DNA from: Mycolicibacterium cosmeticum
GTDB lineage: Bacteria > Actinomycetota > Actinomycetes > Mycobacteriales > Mycobacteriaceae
Assembly: GCA_016197365.1 (NCBI GenBank)
Contig: JACPVS010000014.1
Span: 124,001-188,000, forward strand
Length of the DNA: 64,000 nucleotides
Direction: 5' to 3'
Shown here in pieces: positions 18,302 through 29,096 of the stretch; positions within the stretch are counted from its first letter, which is position 1; each line of letters begins with the position of its first letter. The notes under the pieces were generated by a model. The model saw nothing but the letters and a program-made list of their open reading frames with translations. It made no database searches and had not been told where the DNA came from. Position numbers and translations under genes: made by a program.

Positions 18302-20119
18302 TCAGGCCAGATAGTCCGGCGGCAGGCCGTTGAGCATGTCCCGGCACATCCGCACGGCATACTCCGAGCTGCCACCACCGACGATCAGCGCGGCGAAGGC
18401 CATATCGCCGCGGTACCCGGCGAACCAGGCATGCGACCCGCCGTTGAACTCGGCCTCACCGGTCTTGCCGCGGACGTCGCCGAGCCCGTTGAGGTCCTTG
18501 GCCGTGCCGTTGGTCACCACCAGGCGCATCATCGGCCGCAGCGCGTCGAGCATCTTCGGCGAGATCGGCGCAGCGGTGCCGTTGACCTGCGTCTGGCGTC
18601 CCAGGATCAGTTGTGGCACAGGTGTTTTCCCGGCCGCCACGGTGGCTGCCACCATGGCCATCCCGAACGGGCTGGCCAGCACTTTGCCCTGGCCGAAACC
18701 GTCCTCGGTGCGTTCGGTCAGGTCCACCGTCGGCGGCACCGATCCGGTCACCGTGGGGATACCGTCCACCACGTAGTCGGGGCCCAGACCATACTGGGCA
18801 GCCGCCTGGTTCAGGCCACGCGGCGGCAACGTGCTGGCAAGTTCGGCGAAGGTGGTGTTGCACGAATTGGCGAACGCCCGCGACATCGGGACCGTGCCCA
18901 AGTCGAAGGTGTTGTAGTTGTTGATGGTCCGGTGCCCGATGTCCAGCGACCCCGGGCACCCGAGCAAGGTGTTGGGGGTGGCCATGTCCCGGTCCACCAC
19001 TGCACCCGCGGTGACGATCTTGAACGTCGACCCGGGTGGGTAGAGCCCCATCGTGGCCGTCGGTCCGTCGGCATCGGCGGCGGCGTTCTGCGCGACGGCC
19101 AGGATCTCACCCGTCGACGGCTTGATCGCCACGATCATCGCCTTCTTGCCGACCATGTTCACCGCGTCCTGCGCAGAGTTCTGCACCGCGCGGTCCAGGC
19201 TGATCGTCACCGAGGGCGCCGGGTTGCCCGGCACCTCGTTGAGCACGTCGACGTCCACGCCGTTCTGGTTGACGCTGACCACCCGCCACCCGGCCTGACC
19301 CACGAGGTCGGCCGACACCGCCTTCTTGACCTCCGAGACGATGGCCGGCGCGAATCGCCCGTCGGTGGGCATCATCTCGGGTTGTGGGGTGACCACCACG
19401 CCGGGCAACTTGCCGATCGCGGGCGACACCCGGTCGTTGTCGTCCTTGCGCAACGTGATGAGGTCCATCGGCTTGGTCGACGAGCTCGCCTCCTCGGCCA
19501 GCCGCTGCGCGTCCAGGGTGTTGTCGAACGGCCGCAGCGCGTCGGTGACGGCGCGGGCCGTCGGCATCAGCGCCGCGCCGGCGACCCTGGCGTCGAGCTC
19601 GTAGTGGTACAGATACCCCGGAACCAGCACGTCGGAGCCGCCGCGCTCGTTGACCGAGGCCCGCCGGGGTGGGTCGGCCCGCAACGCGAGGGTCTGGTTC
19701 TCACCGAGCTGGGGGTGCAGGCCGGTGGCTTTCCAGCGCACCTGCCAGTGCCCTTCCTCGCGGATCATGTTGAGTTCGCCGTCGTAGGTCCAGACCCGGT
19801 CCTTGGGCAGGTGCCAGCTGTACCGGTATTTGATGGTGCCGGTGTCCTGGGCGTACTTGGATCCCAGGATCTGGGTGTCCAGCCGGGTGGCCTGCAGCCC
19901 TGACCAGGCCTCGTTCAGTGCGGCCTGCGCCTGCGCCGGATGGTCGGCGAGATCCGCTGCGGCCGTGGTGTTCCCGGTGGCAAGTGCGGTGAAGAAGGCT
20001 TCGGCGGTCGGTTCGGGACCGTTGGGTTTGGGTGTGCAGGCACTCAGCGTGGCGGCGGTCGCGACGACGGCCATGACGGCCGCGGCGACTCGCGAGACTG
20101 GTGAGGTTGTAGTTGCCAT
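18302..20119 (-). CDS. Penicillin-binding lipoprotein (transpeptidase with MecA-type N-terminal domain)
   Basis: A 605-residue cell-wall enzyme. The signal peptide ends at lipobox LSAC (Cys28), followed by an NTF2-like MecA N-terminal domain (about 30-145), a PBP dimerisation domain and a transpeptidase domain. The active-site motifs are STFK at 364-367, SCN at 419-421 and KTG at 552-554, all intact. It should cross-link peptidoglycan outside the membrane and bind beta-lactams. Positional and length match of M. tuberculosis Rv2864c. It precedes the DUF1707 gene. Confidence 0.94.
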   Translation of the reverse strand: MATTTSPVSRVAAAVMAVVATAATLSACTPKPNGPEPTAEAFFTALATGNTTAAADLADHPAQAQAALNEAWSGLQATRLDTQILGSKYAQDTGTIKYRYSWHLPKDRVWTYDGELNMIREEGHWQVRWKATGLHPQLGENQTLALRADPPRRASVNERGGSDVLVPGYLYHYELDARVAGAALMPTARAVTDALRPFDNTLDAQRLAEEASSSTKPMDLITLRKDDNDRVSPAIGKLPGVVVTPQPEMMPTDGRFAPAIVSEVKKAVSADLVGQAGWRVVSVNQNGVDVDVLNEVPGNPAPSVTISLDRAVQNSAQDAVNMVGKKAMIVAIKPSTGEILAVAQNAAADADGPTATMGLYPPGSTFKIVTAGAVVDRDMATPNTLLGCPGSLDIGHRTINNYNTFDLGTVPMSRAFANSCNTTFAELASTLPPRGLNQAAAQYGLGPDYVVDGIPTVTGSVPPTVDLTERTEDGFGQGKVLASPFGMAMVAATVAAGKTPVPQLILGRQTQVNGTAAPISPKMLDALRPMMRLVVTNGTAKDLNGLGDVRGKTGEAEFNGGSHAWFAGYRGDMAFAALIVGGGSSEYAVRMCRDMLNGLPPDYLA

Positions 20120-20206
20120 TGAGGCAAATGTTAAAAGTGTGACGACGTTCGTGGGTGGAGGCGCACCGAGACGGAACCGTGACAGATCCGAGACCGGGCG
20201 GTCGGC

Positions 20207-21061
20207 TCAGTCCAACAGGACTGTGGCGAACGTCCCCACCTGGGTGAAGCCGATCTTCGCGTACGCGCCGCGGGCGACGTGGTTGTAGCCGTTGACGTAC
20301 AGGCTCGCGACGCGCCCGCCGCGCAACACCGCCTCGGCCAGCGTCGCGGTGCCCGCGGCGCCCAGCCCACGGCCCCGCCACTCCGGATGGACCCACACAC
20401 CCTGGATCTGACCGACCGTCGGCGACTGCGAACCGATCTCGGCCTTGAAGACCACCTGACCGTCCTCGAAACGTGCCCAGGCGCGACCCGCCGCGATCAG
20501 GCCGGCCACCCGGCGCCGGTAGCCGCGCCCGCCGTCACCCATCCGCGGGTCGATGCCCACCTCGCCGATGAACATCTCGATGGCGGCCACCAGATAGGCG
20601 TCCAGCTCTTCCATCCGCACGGGCCGCACCGCGGGGTCGCCCGCGCACTGCGGCGGAGCCGACAGCGCCATCAACGGTTGCTCGTCGCGCACATCGCGCG
20701 CCGCGCCCCAGCCCGCTTCGAGTCGCCGCCACAGCGGCAACACCAGCTCGGAGCGGCCGACGAGCGAGGAACACCGACGCGGCGAGCCCAGCGCCTTGTC
20801 GGCGAACGCGGCGATGTCGTCGGGACCACCGCGCAGCGGGATGAGGTTCGCCCCTGCGTAGCAGAGTGATTCGTCGACCCGGCGCCGCGTCCACAGTTCG
20901 CCGCCGATCGCATTCGGGTCGACGCCGTAGTCGAGTACCCGGCACGCCACCATGCACGAGCCGACCGGATCCTCGTCGAGAACCTCGCGAACCTGGCCGA
21001 CGTCGCGCACCACAGAGACACGGCGCTCATCGGTGAGGCGGTACAGGGGCGGTGCCGACAT
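20207..21061 (-). CDS. GNAT acetyltransferase with N-terminal DUF4081 domain
   Basis: A 284-residue two-domain protein. The N-terminal half (about residues 1-125) resembles the DUF4081 domain found before GNAT domains in actinobacteria. The C-terminal half is a GNAT domain with the acetyl-CoA motif VHPEWRGRGLGAAG and the family ending LYVNGYNHVARGAYAKIGF. It lies 72 bases after ispG on the same strand and is the positional match of Rv2867c. The acceptor substrate is unknown. Confidence 0.9.
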   Translation of the reverse strand: MSAPPLYRLTDERRVSVVRDVGQVREVLDEDPVGSCMVACRVLDYGVDPNAIGGELWTRRRVDESLCYAGANLIPLRGGPDDIAAFADKALGSPRRCSSLVGRSELVLPLWRRLEAGWGAARDVRDEQPLMALSAPPQCAGDPAVRPVRMEELDAYLVAAIEMFIGEVGIDPRMGDGGRGYRRRVAGLIAAGRAWARFEDGQVVFKAEIGSQSPTVGQIQGVWVHPEWRGRGLGAAGTATLAEAVLRGGRVASLYVNGYNHVARGAYAKIGFTQVGTFATVLLD

Positions 21062-21133
21062 GACGATTCTTTCTGAACAACCAGAGCCTGAGCTACCTGA
21101 ACCGGAGGGTGACCCCGCTCACAGGGCCGGGTT

Positions 21134-22291
21134 TCAGCTTACGGTGACAACGGGCGAACCGCTGGCACTTGCGCCCGCGTCCAATTCGGCCGCGATGCGC
21201 ATGGCCTCCTCGATGAGGGTTTCCACGATCTGCGACTCCGGCACGGTCTTGACCACTTCACCCTTGACGAAGATCTGGCCCTTGCCGTTGCCGGACGCGA
21301 CACCCAGGTCGGCCTCGCGGGCCTCGCCCGGGCCGTTCACCACGCAACCCATCACGGCCACGCGCAGCGGCACGTCGAGCCCCTCGAGGCCGGCCGAGAC
21401 CTCGTTGGCCAACGTGTACACGTCCACCTGGGCACGGCCGCACGACGGGCAGGACACGATCTCCAGGCCGCGCGGCCGCAGGTTCAGCGACTCCAGGATC
21501 TGCGTGCCGACCTTGATCTCCTCGGCGGGCGGCGCCGAGAGCGAAACCCGGATGGTGTCACCGATACCGCGGGACAACAGCGCACCGAACGCCACGGCGG
21601 ACTTGATGGTGCCCTGGAACGCCGGCCCAGCCTCGGTGACGCCGAGATGCAGCGGGTAGTCGCACTGGGCGGCCAGCTGCTCGTAGGCGGCGACCATGAC
21701 CACCGGGTCGTTGTGCTTGACGCTGATCTTGATGTCGCCGAAACCGTGCTCCTCGAACAGCGAGGCCTCCCACAGTGCCGACTCGACGAGCGCCTCGGGC
21801 GTCGCCTTGCCGTACTTCTTCATCATCCGGGCGTCCAGCGAGCCCGCGTTGACCCCGATCCGGATCGGGATTCCGGCCGCGCCCGCCGCCTTGGCGACCT
21901 CGGCGACCCGACCGTCGAACTCCTTGATGTTGCCGGGGTTCACCCGCACCGCCGCACACCCGGCGTCGATCGCGGCGAAGATGTACTTCGGCTGGAAATG
22001 GATGTCGGCGATGACGGGGATGTTCGCCTTCTTCGCGATGATCGGCAGCGCGTCGGCGTCCTCCTGCCGGGGGCACGCGACCCGGACCATGTCGCAGCCC
22101 GACGCGGTCAGCTCGGCGATCTGCTGCAGCGTCGCGTTGATGTCGTGGGTCTTGGTGGTGCACATCGACTGCACCGAGATCGGCGAGTCGCTGCCCACCC
22201 CGACGTCGCCGACCTTGAGCTGGCGGGTCTTGCGGCGCGGCGCCAGAGTGGGCGCCGGCGGGGCAGGCATGCCCAGACCGATGGAAGTCAC
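21134..22291 (-). CDS. ispG: 4-hydroxy-3-methylbut-2-en-1-yl diphosphate synthase (flavodoxin/ferredoxin)
   Basis: A 385-residue iron-sulfur enzyme of the MEP isoprenoid pathway, converting methylerythritol cyclodiphosphate to HMBPP. The substrate-binding N-terminal barrel includes [17 protein letters not shown]. The C-terminal domain holds the 4Fe-4S cysteines in VSCPSCGR and [12 protein letters not shown]. It is the third gene of dxr-rip1-ispG, 27 bases after rip1, so two MEP pathway steps share this transcript. Positional match of Rv2868c (gcpE). Confidence 0.96.
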   Translation of the reverse strand: MTSIGLGMPAPPAPTLAPRRKTRQLKVGDVGVGSDSPISVQSMCTTKTHDINATLQQIAELTASGCDMVRVACPRQEDADALPIIAKKANIPVIADIHFQPKYIFAAIDAGCAAVRVNPGNIKEFDGRVAEVAKAAGAAGIPIRIGVNAGSLDARMMKKYGKATPEALVESALWEASLFEEHGFGDIKISVKHNDPVVMVAAYEQLAAQCDYPLHLGVTEAGPAFQGTIKSAVAFGALLSRGIGDTIRVSLSAPPAEEIKVGTQILESLNLRPRGLEIVSCPSCGRAQVDVYTLANEVSAGLEGLDVPLRVAVMGCVVNGPGEAREADLGVASGNGKGQIFVKGEVVKTVPESQIVETLIEEAMRIAAELDAGASASGSPVVTVS

Positions 22292-22318
22292 GATGTTCTC
22301 CTCTTGGCTGTGCCAGAT

Positions 22319-23551
22319 CTACTGGAAGAGTCTGATGGGATTGACCAGGTCGGCGGTGACGGTCAACAGCATGTATCCGACGACGAAGACCAGCACCACG
22401 TAGGTGGCGGGCATCAACTTGAGGTAGTTCACCGGCCCGGCGGCGACCTTGCCGCGCGCCGTCCGGATCATGTTGCGGATCTTCTCGAACACCGCGATGG
22501 CGATGTGGCCGCCGTCGAAGGGCAGCAGCGGGATCAGATTCACCGCGCCCAGCACGAAGTTCATCTGCGCCAGGAAGAACCAGAACGCCACCCACAGCCC
22601 GTGGTCGACGGTGTCGCCGCCGATGATCGATGCGCCGACCACCGAGATCGGCGTCTCGGGATCACGCTCGCCACCCCCGATCGCGTGCACCAGTGCACCG
22701 ACCTTGGTGGGGATCTTGGCCAGCGACTTGCCCAGTTCGACGGCCAGGTCGCCGGTGAACGTGAAGGTGGCCGGGATCGCCGTGAGCGGGTTGTACTGCG
22801 TCGGCCCGGGCGGCGTGGCCGCGCTGACCCCGATGGCGCCGACGGTCACGGTGCCATCGGCGTCCTTGGTGAAGCGCTGGGTCTGGGTGACATCGACGAC
22901 CGTGGCGATGCGCTCGCCGTCTCGTTCGTAGACGACGGGCACCGGCCCTGACAGCTTGCGGATGGCCGCGGCCATGTCGGCGAACGTCGCCACGTCGGTG
23001 CCGTCGACCTTGACTATGGTGTCCCCGGCCTGGATGCCGGCCCGCGCCGCGGGACCCGGACCCGGCTGCGGGCACGGCCCGAACGGGTTCTCCCCGTCCT
23101 TGGCGATCTGCGGTGCCACACAAGCGGTTTGGCCGACGATCGCGGTGGTCGGCGGCCGCAGGTTGGGCAGGCCCCAGATGACGGCGATGGCGTAGATGAG
23201 CACCAGGCCGATCAGGAAGTTCATGCCCGGGCCCGCGAACAGCACGGCGACGCGCTTCCACACCTTCTGCCTGTACATCGCGTGGGGTTGCTCGTCGGGG
23301 GTCAGTTCTTCGACCGAGGTCATGCCCGCGATATCGCAGAACCCGCCGAGCGGGACCGCCTTCACGCCGTACTCGGTGTGGCCGAGCCGATTGGGCCGCA
23401 TGGTCGACCACAGGGTGGGACCGAAGCCGACGAAATAGCGGCGGACCTTCATACCGGTGGCACGCGCCACCCACATGTGACCGCATTCGTGTAGGGCCAC
23501 CGAGACCAGGATGGCCAGCGCGAACAGCGCGATGCCGAGAGCAAACATCAT
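22319..23551 (-). CDS. rip1: Site-2 protease Rip1 (zinc intramembrane metalloprotease)
   Basis: A 410-residue M50 membrane protease that cuts anti-sigma factors within the membrane. HECGH at residues 21-25 gives two zinc ligands, and [10 protein letters not shown] near the C-terminus gives the third (Asp). A PDZ domain lies in the middle ([14 protein letters not shown]). Several hydrophobic segments surround these. The protein is nearly collinear with M. tuberculosis Rip1 (Rv2869c). ATG 23551 overlaps the dxr stop (ATGA), so the upstream open frame is a shadow of dxr. Confidence 0.96.
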   Translation of the reverse strand: MMFALGIALFALAILVSVALHECGHMWVARATGMKVRRYFVGFGPTLWSTMRPNRLGHTEYGVKAVPLGGFCDIAGMTSVEELTPDEQPHAMYRQKVWKRVAVLFAGPGMNFLIGLVLIYAIAVIWGLPNLRPPTTAIVGQTACVAPQIAKDGENPFGPCPQPGPGPAARAGIQAGDTIVKVDGTDVATFADMAAAIRKLSGPVPVVYERDGERIATVVDVTQTQRFTKDADGTVTVGAIGVSAATPPGPTQYNPLTAIPATFTFTGDLAVELGKSLAKIPTKVGALVHAIGGGERDPETPISVVGASIIGGDTVDHGLWVAFWFFLAQMNFVLGAVNLIPLLPFDGGHIAIAVFEKIRNMIRTARGKVAAGPVNYLKLMPATYVVLVFVVGYMLLTVTADLVNPIRLFQ

Positions 23552-24726
23552 CGGGCTGCGGTGACCTCCTGCGTCGATTCGGTGTTGATCAGGCGCTGGG
23601 CTGCGGCCTTGGCCCAGTCCTGCGCGTCGAGTACTTCTTCCACGGTAGCTGGTGCGGCGGCCCATTGGTCTGCAGCGTGCAGCACATCGGCAACAGTTCG
23701 GACAATCGATGGGAAAGCGATACGCCCTGCGAGGAAGGCGGCCGCGGCTTCCTCGTTGGCTGCGTTGTAGACCGCGGTGAGACATCCGCCACGCCGGCCT
23801 GCTTCGCGGGCCAGCTCCACCGCCGGGAACACCTGCGCGTCCAGCGGCTCGAACGTCCACGTCGACGCTGTGGTCCAGTCACAGGCCTGCGCGGCCCCCG
23901 CCACCCGGTCCGGCCAGCCCAGCGCCAGCGCGATCGGCAGTTTCATGTCCGGCGGGCTGGCCTGGGCCAGGGTGGAGCCATCGGTGAAGGTGACCATCGA
24001 GTGCACGACGGACTGCGGATGCACCACGACCTCGATGCGGTCGTAGTCGATGCCGAACAACAGATGCGTCTCGATCAACTCCAGGCCTTTGTTGACCAGC
24101 GAGGCCGAATTCAGCGTGTTCATCGGTCCCATCGACCACGTCGGGTGCGCGCCGGCCTGCTCGGGGGTGACGCTCTTGAGCGCGTCGGCGGTCCAGCCGC
24201 GGAACGGACCGCCCGACGCCGTCAGCACCAGTGCGGCCACCTCGTCGGCGCTGCCGCCGCGCAGGCACTGCGCCAGCGCCGAGTGTTCGGAGTCCACCGG
24301 CACGATCTGCCCGGGCGCCGCGGCGGCGAGCACCAGGGGCCCACCGGCCACCAGCGACTCCTTGTTGGCCAGCGCCAGGCGGGCTCCGCTGTGCAGGGCG
24401 GCCAGGGTCGGTTTGAGGCCCAGCGCGCCGACGAGGGCATTGAGCACCACGTCGGCCTCGGTGTCCTCGACGATGCGGGTGGCCGCGTCGGGTCCGCGGT
24501 AGGCGGCCTCGATGGTGGCGTCGGGGTCGGCGACGGCGACATTGCGGACACCGGTCTCGGCGGCTTGGCGGGCCAACAGGTCGGCGTTGCCACCGCCGGC
24601 GGCCAGACCCACCACCTCGAAGCGGTCCGGGTTGGCGGCGATCACCTCGAGCGCCTGGGTGCCGATCGAACCGGTGCTGCCCAGCAGCAGGACTCGAACG
24701 CGGCCGGACTCTGAGGGGACGTTCAC
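23548..24726 (-). CDS. dxr: 1-deoxy-D-xylulose-5-phosphate reductoisomerase
   Basis: A 392-residue NADPH enzyme making 2-C-methylerythritol 4-phosphate, the committed MEP pathway step and fosmidomycin target. NADPH motif GSTGSIG at residues 16-22; active-site segments [25 protein letters not shown] and the flexible loop with [17 protein letters not shown] 24726 fits the family N-terminus; further upstream the frame does not resemble it. The last codons overlap rip1. Positional match of Rv2870c. Confidence 0.95.
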   Translation of the reverse strand: MNVPSESGRVRVLLLGSTGSIGTQALEVIAANPDRFEVVGLAAGGGNADLLARQAAETGVRNVAVADPDATIEAAYRGPDAATRIVEDTEADVVLNALVGALGLKPTLAALHSGARLALANKESLVAGGPLVLAAAAPGQIVPVDSEHSALAQCLRGGSADEVAALVLTASGGPFRGWTADALKSVTPEQAGAHPTWSMGPMNTLNSASLVNKGLELIETHLLFGIDYDRIEVVVHPQSVVHSMVTFTDGSTLAQASPPDMKLPIALALGWPDRVAGAAQACDWTTASTWTFEPLDAQVFPAVELAREAGRRGGCLTAVYNAANEEAAAAFLAGRIAFPSIVRTVADVLHAADQWAAAPATVEEVLDAQDWAKAAAQRLINTESTQEVTAAR

Positions 24727-24793
24727 CGCACCATTGTGCCGCGCGGAATCGGCAGTGGTGGCACCGACGCCGGATGTGCTCTCACAGGCCGAC

Positions 24794-24820
24794 CCATCCG
24801 TGCCGGAGATCGCACCGAAT
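24794..24820 (+). promoter_or_regulatory. Sigma-K-like promoter upstream of the MPT83-like gene
   Basis: CCATCC (24794-24799), a 15-base spacer and CCGAAT (24815-24820) lie 48 bases before the lipoprotein ATG. These hexamers match the M. tuberculosis SigK promoter consensus as I remember it (CCATCC and CCGAAT), which drives mpt83, dipZ and mpt70. The spacer is one or two bases shorter than the usual 16-17. The hexamers are seen directly; use by SigK is inferred. Confidence 0.65.
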
Positions 24821-24868
24821 ACATCGGTGAGGGCGGCCCAAAAGACCGCTCCACAACAGATTCGAGTA

Positions 24869-25552
24869 ATGACAGTGATGCACATAGCTCAATCGAAAAC
24901 AGTGGCGGTCGTCGGACTTTCGGCGCTCACCCTGTTCGGAAGCATTGCGTGTTCGAAGGATTCGTCCACGAACGCCAGCGCCGCGCCGGAATCCAGCACC
25001 TCGACCAGCATGGCCATGACGGCGCCCGCGATGACCAGCGCGATGGGCGACCCCGCTGCCGGACTGGTGGGAGCAGGTTGCGCCGCGTACGCCAAGCAGG
25101 TGCCCAGCGGACCGGGTTCGGTGGCCGGTATGGCCCAGGACCCGGTGGCCGTCGCCGCCTCCAACAACCCCATGTTGACGACCCTGACCTCGGCGTTGTC
25201 GGGCAAGCTGAATCCGCAGGTCAACCTGGTGGACACGCTGAACAGCAACCCGGGGCTGACGGTGTTCGCGCCCACCGATGATGCGTTCGCCAAGATCGAC
25301 GCGGCCACTCTGGACAAGCTCAAGACCGATTCGGATCTGCTGACCAAGATCCTGACCTATCACGTGGTCGAGGGCCAGGCCAGTCCCGCGAAGGTCGGCG
25401 GCCAGCACACGACGCTGCAGGGCGCGCCGGTCACCGTGACGGGCGCCGGACCGGACATCAAGGTCAACGACGCCGGACTGGTGTGCGGCGGCGTCAAGAC
25501 CGCCAACGCCACGGTCTACATGATCGATACCGTTCTCATGCCCCCTGCCTGA
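24869..25552 (+). CDS. MPT83/MPT70-like fasciclin-domain lipoprotein
   Basis: A 227-residue secreted protein. A signal peptide (residues 1-27) ends with SIAC, a weak lipobox making Cys28 the likely lipidation site. A Ser/Thr/Ala-rich linker follows, then one fasciclin (FAS1) domain, with [15 protein letters not shown] and [11 protein letters not shown] as landmarks. FAS1 proteins mediate adhesion. M. tuberculosis has mpt83 and mpt70 flanking dipZ; only one copy occurs here. ATG 24869 and ATG 24878 are both possible starts. Probably cotranscribed with dipZ, 75 bases downstream. Confidence 0.9.
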   Translation: MTVMHIAQSKTVAVVGLSALTLFGSIACSKDSSTNASAAPESSTSTSMAMTAPAMTSAMGDPAAGLVGAGCAAYAKQVPSGPGSVAGMAQDPVAVAASNNPMLTTLTSALSGKLNPQVNLVDTLNSNPGLTVFAPTDDAFAKIDAATLDKLKTDSDLLTKILTYHVVEGQASPAKVGGQHTTLQGAPVTVTGAGPDIKVNDAGLVCGGVKTANATVYMIDTVLMPPA

Positions 25553-25627
25553 GTTTGACTGCCCCACAACAAGACCCACGAACGGCGCCCTCGTGTCGAT
25601 CCCCCCGTCGCACGACGGGCGCCGCTC

Positions 25628-27340
25628 GTGCCTTCGCAGGTCGGAAGCCGCACCATGCTCACACTCGTCGCCATCGGGTTTCTCGGCGGCCTGATCACCG
25701 GGATCTCGCCGTGCATCCTGCCGGTGCTGCCCGTCATCTTCTTCTCCGGCACCCAGACCGAGAACTCCACCGCTCGGCGGCCGTACCTGGTGATCGCCGG
25801 CCTGGTGCTGAGCTTCACCGCCGTGACCCTGGCCGGGTCGGCGCTGTTGACACTGCTGCGTCTGCCACAGGACGCGCTGCGCTGGGTGGCGCTGGCAGCA
25901 CTGATGGCCATCGGTATCGGGCTGATCTTCCCGCGCGTCGAGGCCATCCTGGAGAAGCCGTTCGCCCGGTTACCGCAACGGCAATTCGGTTCCGGAAGTT
26001 CTGGTTTCGGGCTGGGCCTGGCGCTCGGCGTGCTCTACGTGCCGTGCGCGGGACCGGTGCTCGCCGCGATCATCGTGGCGGGCGCGACCGGCGAGATCGG
26101 GTTGTCCACCGTGGCGCTCACGGCGTCGTTCGCGGTCGGCGCGGCGCTGCCGTTGTTGTTCTTCGCCCTGGCCGGCCGACGGGTCAGCGAGCGGGTCACC
26201 GCTTTTCGCCGGCGCCAGCGCGGCATCCGCATCGCCGCCGGGCTGGTCACCATCGCACTGGCCGTCGCGCTGGTGTTCAACGTTCCGGCCCGACTGCAGC
26301 GGGCCGTGCCCGACTACACGGCCGCGTTGTCCGACGCCGTCGGCGGTGACCAACAGATCCGGGACAAACTCAACCTGGGCGGCATCGTCAACGAACAGAA
26401 TGCCGGACTGTCCCAATGCTCCGACGGTGCAACCGAACTCGAGAATTGTGGAACGGCACCGGATATCAAAGGCATCACGGCCTGGCTCAACACACCGGAG
26501 GGCTCGGCCGTCGAACTGGCCGCCTTACGCGGCAAGGTGGTGCTCATCGATTTCTGGGCCTACTCCTGCATCAACTGCCAACGCAGCATCCCGCACGTCG
26601 TCGACTGGTACCGCGCCTACCGCGACACCGGATTCGAGGTCATCGGCGTACACACCCCGGAGTACGCGTTCGAACGCGAACAAGGCAATGTCGTCAGTGG
26701 TGCACGCGATCTGGGGATCACCTATCCCGTGGCCCTCGACAACGGTTACGCCACCTGGACGAACTATCGCAACCGCTATTGGCCCGCCCACTACCTGATC
26801 GACGCGCAGGGCACCGTCCGGCACGTGAAGTTCGGCGAGGGCGACTACGACGTCACCGAGAAACTGATCAGGGAGCTGCTGTCGCAGGCCCACCCGGACA
26901 AGACACTGCCCGCACCGACCGAGGCTCCCGACACCACCCCGCGGTCACCGCTGACCCCGGAGACCTATCTGAGCGTCGGGAAAGTGGTGAACTACGGCGG
27001 CACCGGCCCCTACGACGAAGGCACCATGACCTTCGCGCTCCCGGCCCGCCTGAACGACGACTCCTTCGCGCTGGGCGGCCCCTGGCAACTGGACTATCAA
27101 GGCGCCACGGCGACCGGGGACGACGCCCAGATCGCGCTGAACTATCACGCCCGCAACGTCTATGTGGTCGTCGGCGGCACCGGCACGCTCGAGGTCACCA
27201 GTGCCGGGGTCACCCGCCGTATACCGGTCAGCGGTCCGCCCAACATGCGGCAGATCGTCACCGACCACCCCGACGGCGCCGGGCGCATCGACGTCGCGTT
27301 CTCCCGCGGCCTGCAGGTGTTTTCGTTCACCTACGGTTGA
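25628..27340 (+). CDS. dipZ: Cytochrome c biogenesis/thioredoxin fusion protein DipZ
   Basis: A 570-residue membrane protein with three parts. The N-terminal CcdA-type domain has six or so membrane segments with redox cysteines in [11 protein letters not shown] and [10 protein letters not shown] periplasmic TlpA/thioredoxin domain (about 270-420) carries the C-x-x-C in [14 protein letters not shown]-terminal beta-rich domain ends [13 protein letters not shown]. It should carry reducing power from cytosolic thioredoxin to exported thiols. GTG 25628 or ATG 25655 may start it; the M. tuberculosis protein (Rv2874) is longer as I recall. Its end overlaps the convergent sigma gene by 10 bases. Confidence 0.92.
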   Translation: MPSQVGSRTMLTLVAIGFLGGLITGISPCILPVLPVIFFSGTQTENSTARRPYLVIAGLVLSFTAVTLAGSALLTLLRLPQDALRWVALAALMAIGIGLIFPRVEAILEKPFARLPQRQFGSGSSGFGLGLALGVLYVPCAGPVLAAIIVAGATGEIGLSTVALTASFAVGAALPLLFFALAGRRVSERVTAFRRRQRGIRIAAGLVTIALAVALVFNVPARLQRAVPDYTAALSDAVGGDQQIRDKLNLGGIVNEQNAGLSQCSDGATELENCGTAPDIKGITAWLNTPEGSAVELAALRGKVVLIDFWAYSCINCQRSIPHVVDWYRAYRDTGFEVIGVHTPEYAFEREQGNVVSGARDLGITYPVALDNGYATWTNYRNRYWPAHYLIDAQGTVRHVKFGEGDYDVTEKLIRELLSQAHPDKTLPAPTEAPDTTPRSPLTPETYLSVGKVVNYGGTGPYDEGTMTFALPARLNDDSFALGGPWQLDYQGATATGDDAQIALNYHARNVYVVVGGTGTLEVTSAGVTRRIPVSGPPNMRQIVTDHPDGAGRIDVAFSRGLQVFSFTYG

Positions 27341-28170
27341 CGTGCGGACGGGTCGGCCGTCGCCTCGATCTTGACCACCCGGTCGGCACGGAATGTCAGC
27401 ACCACCACCGCGAACAAGTGGCCGCGGTCGAAGGCCAACAACACCGGTTCGGCGGCGCACACCACCGTGGCCCCCGGCCCCAGGTACCGCAACAGGTTCA
27501 CGGCGACATCGTGCGGCCCGTGATTCACCTGCCGCTGGAGGGCAACCTCGGCCAGCACCGTGCCCACCCCCCACACCTCGGGATCCAGTACCGACGTCAG
27601 CGCCGCGAGGTCGCCGTTGGCGCACGCCGTGATGAATGCCTCCGTGACCCGGCGGTGTTCGGCCCGGGTGACGTCACCGAGCCGTGGCCCGGAGCCGGCG
27701 ACCTTGGTCCTGGCCCGACGAGCCAGCTGCCGGCAGGTGCCCACCGGCCGGCCCACCGTCTCGGCGATCTCGTCGAACGGGATTCCGAACACGTCGTGCA
27801 GCACGAACGCGACCCGCTCCCCCGGGCTGAGCGTGCCCAGCACCGCCAGTAATGCCGCGCTGACCTCGTCGTCGAGTGTCACCCGGTCGGCAGGGTCGGG
27901 CGCCAGATCAGGCAGCACGCCTGCGGCACCGTCCCCGTCGGGGCGTTCCCGGCGCATCCGTGCCGAGCGCAGCAGATCCAGGCACAGCCGGCCGGTCACC
28001 ACGGTGAGCCAGGCCCGGACGTCGTCGACGGGTTCGGCGGCACGCGACAACCGCAGGAATGCCTCCTGCGCAAGGTCTTCGGCGTGACCCACATCGCCGA
28101 GCATCTGGTATCCGAGATTCACCAGATACGCGTGGTGCTCGCGCCAGGCGGTGTCGATCGCGTCGGTCAT
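27331..28170 (-). CDS. ECF sigma factor with C-terminal NTF2/SnoaL-like domain
   Basis: A 279-residue ECF sigma factor. Region 2 is visible in [21 protein letters not shown] with the -10-recognising [20 protein letters not shown]. Region 4 appears in [27 protein letters not shown], followed by CRQLARRAR. After about residue 165 a roughly 110-residue NTF2/SnoaL-like domain replaces a separate anti-sigma partner, as in the ECF41/ECF56 and SigJ/SigI-like groups. No anti-sigma gene is nearby. It is divergent from an NmrA-type reductase, a common partner class for such sigma factors. The exact ECF group is not certain. Confidence 0.9.
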   Translation of the reverse strand: MTDAIDTAWREHHAYLVNLGYQMLGDVGHAEDLAQEAFLRLSRAAEPVDDVRAWLTVVTGRLCLDLLRSARMRRERPDGDGAAGVLPDLAPDPADRVTLDDEVSAALLAVLGTLSPGERVAFVLHDVFGIPFDEIAETVGRPVGTCRQLARRARTKVAGSGPRLGDVTRAEHRRVTEAFITACANGDLAALTSVLDPEVWGVGTVLAEVALQRQVNHGPHDVAVNLLRYLGPGATVVCAAEPVLLAFDRGHLFAVVVLTFRADRVVKIEATADPSARQP

Positions 28171-28196
28171 GGTGTTATGACGATCCCGTACCCGGA

Positions 28197-28214
28197 AAAG
28201 TTACGCGTAACTTT
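28197..28214. promoter_or_regulatory. Perfect 18-base palindrome between sigma factor and NmrA-like gene
   Basis: AAAGTTACGCGTAACTTT reads the same on both strands and lies 21 bases before the NmrA-like ATG and 26 bases before the sigma factor ATG. A perfect palindrome of this length in a divergent promoter is a strong sign of a dimeric regulator (TetR, MarR or HxlR type). No such regulator gene is adjacent, so the binder is unknown. Seen directly; function inferred. Confidence 0.6.
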
Positions 28215-28235
28215 CGGCGCTGCCGCCCCGTCCTT

Positions 28236-29096
28236 ATGAGCATGAAAACAATTCTGGTCACCGGGGCGACCGGCAATATCGGCCGCCCGCTCGTGCAACT
28301 TCTGGTCGACGCCGGCGTCCGGGTGCGCGCCGTCAGCCGTTCTGCGCCCGCCTTCCCGGGGTCCGTGGACATCGTGCCCTCCGCCGCGGCCGGGATGCCC
28401 GGCGTGGACGCGGTCTTCCTCAACTCGCGTGCCCTCATCGGCGAACTCGAGGCCACCGTCGAGTGCGCGCAGGCCGCCGGCGTGCGCAAGCTGGTCGCAC
28501 TCGCGGCGATCAATGCCGACGACGACGATGACCGTCAGCCGTCGCGGGTGCGCGGTGATCGCAACCGCGAGTGCGAACAGCTCGCGGTCGGCTCGGGCCT
28601 GGACTGGGTGAGCCTGCGGCCCAGCGTGTTCGCCTCGAACTTCGCCGGCATGTGGTCGGGGCAGATCCAGGCCGGGGATGTGGTCAGCGGACCGTACGCG
28701 CAGGCGGCCACCGCGGTGATCGCCGACGCCGACATCGCCGCGGTGGCCGCGGTGGCCCTGCTCACCGACGACCTCGACAGAACGCGGATTCCGCTCACCG
28801 GGCCGCAGTCGCTGACCAACACCGAGTTGGTCCGGGCCATCGGGGTCGCGTTGGGTCGCGACCTGCGCTACACCGAACTGCCACCGGCCGCGGTGCGAGA
28901 ACGCTTCGCCGCCATCGGTTTTCCGGCGGCGTTCGCCGACGCGTACATCGGGCTGCTCGAAGCGGGCGTCGGCCGGCCCGCCCTCGTCACCGACGAGGTA
29001 CCGAGGATCCTCGGACGGCCCGCCACCCCGTTCGCGCAATGGGTCACCGACAACCGTTTCATGTTCGCCGAAACCCAAGGAGCACAGCATGTCTGA
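28236..29096 (+). CDS. NmrA-like NAD(P)-binding reductase/epimerase
   Basis: A 286-residue atypical SDR starting MSMKTILVTGATGNIGRPLVQLL, with the G-x-x-G-x-x-G cofactor motif at about residues 10-16. It lacks a classical Tyr-x-x-x-Lys and ends with the NmrA/azoreductase-like region (LTDDLDRTRIPLTGPQSLTN). Such proteins reduce quinones or small carbonyls, or sense the NADP redox state. ATG 28236 or ATG 28242 may be used. It is divergent from the ECF sigma gene and overlaps the next gene by 8 bases, so the sigma factor may control both. Confidence 0.86.
   Translation: MSMKTILVTGATGNIGRPLVQLLVDAGVRVRAVSRSAPAFPGSVDIVPSAAAGMPGVDAVFLNSRALIGELEATVECAQAAGVRKLVALAAINADDDDDRQPSRVRGDRNRECEQLAVGSGLDWVSLRPSVFASNFAGMWSGQIQAGDVVSGPYAQAATAVIADADIAAVAAVALLTDDLDRTRIPLTGPQSLTNTELVRAIGVALGRDLRYTELPPAAVRERFAAIGFPAAFADAYIGLLEAGVGRPALVTDEVPRILGRPATPFAQWVTDNRFMFAETQGAQHV

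Noticed and set aside
23552..23860. Longer N-terminus for Rip1
   Set aside because: It lies wholly within dxr. The protease family begins just before HExxH, and ATG 23551 overlaps the dxr stop as in a coupled operon.
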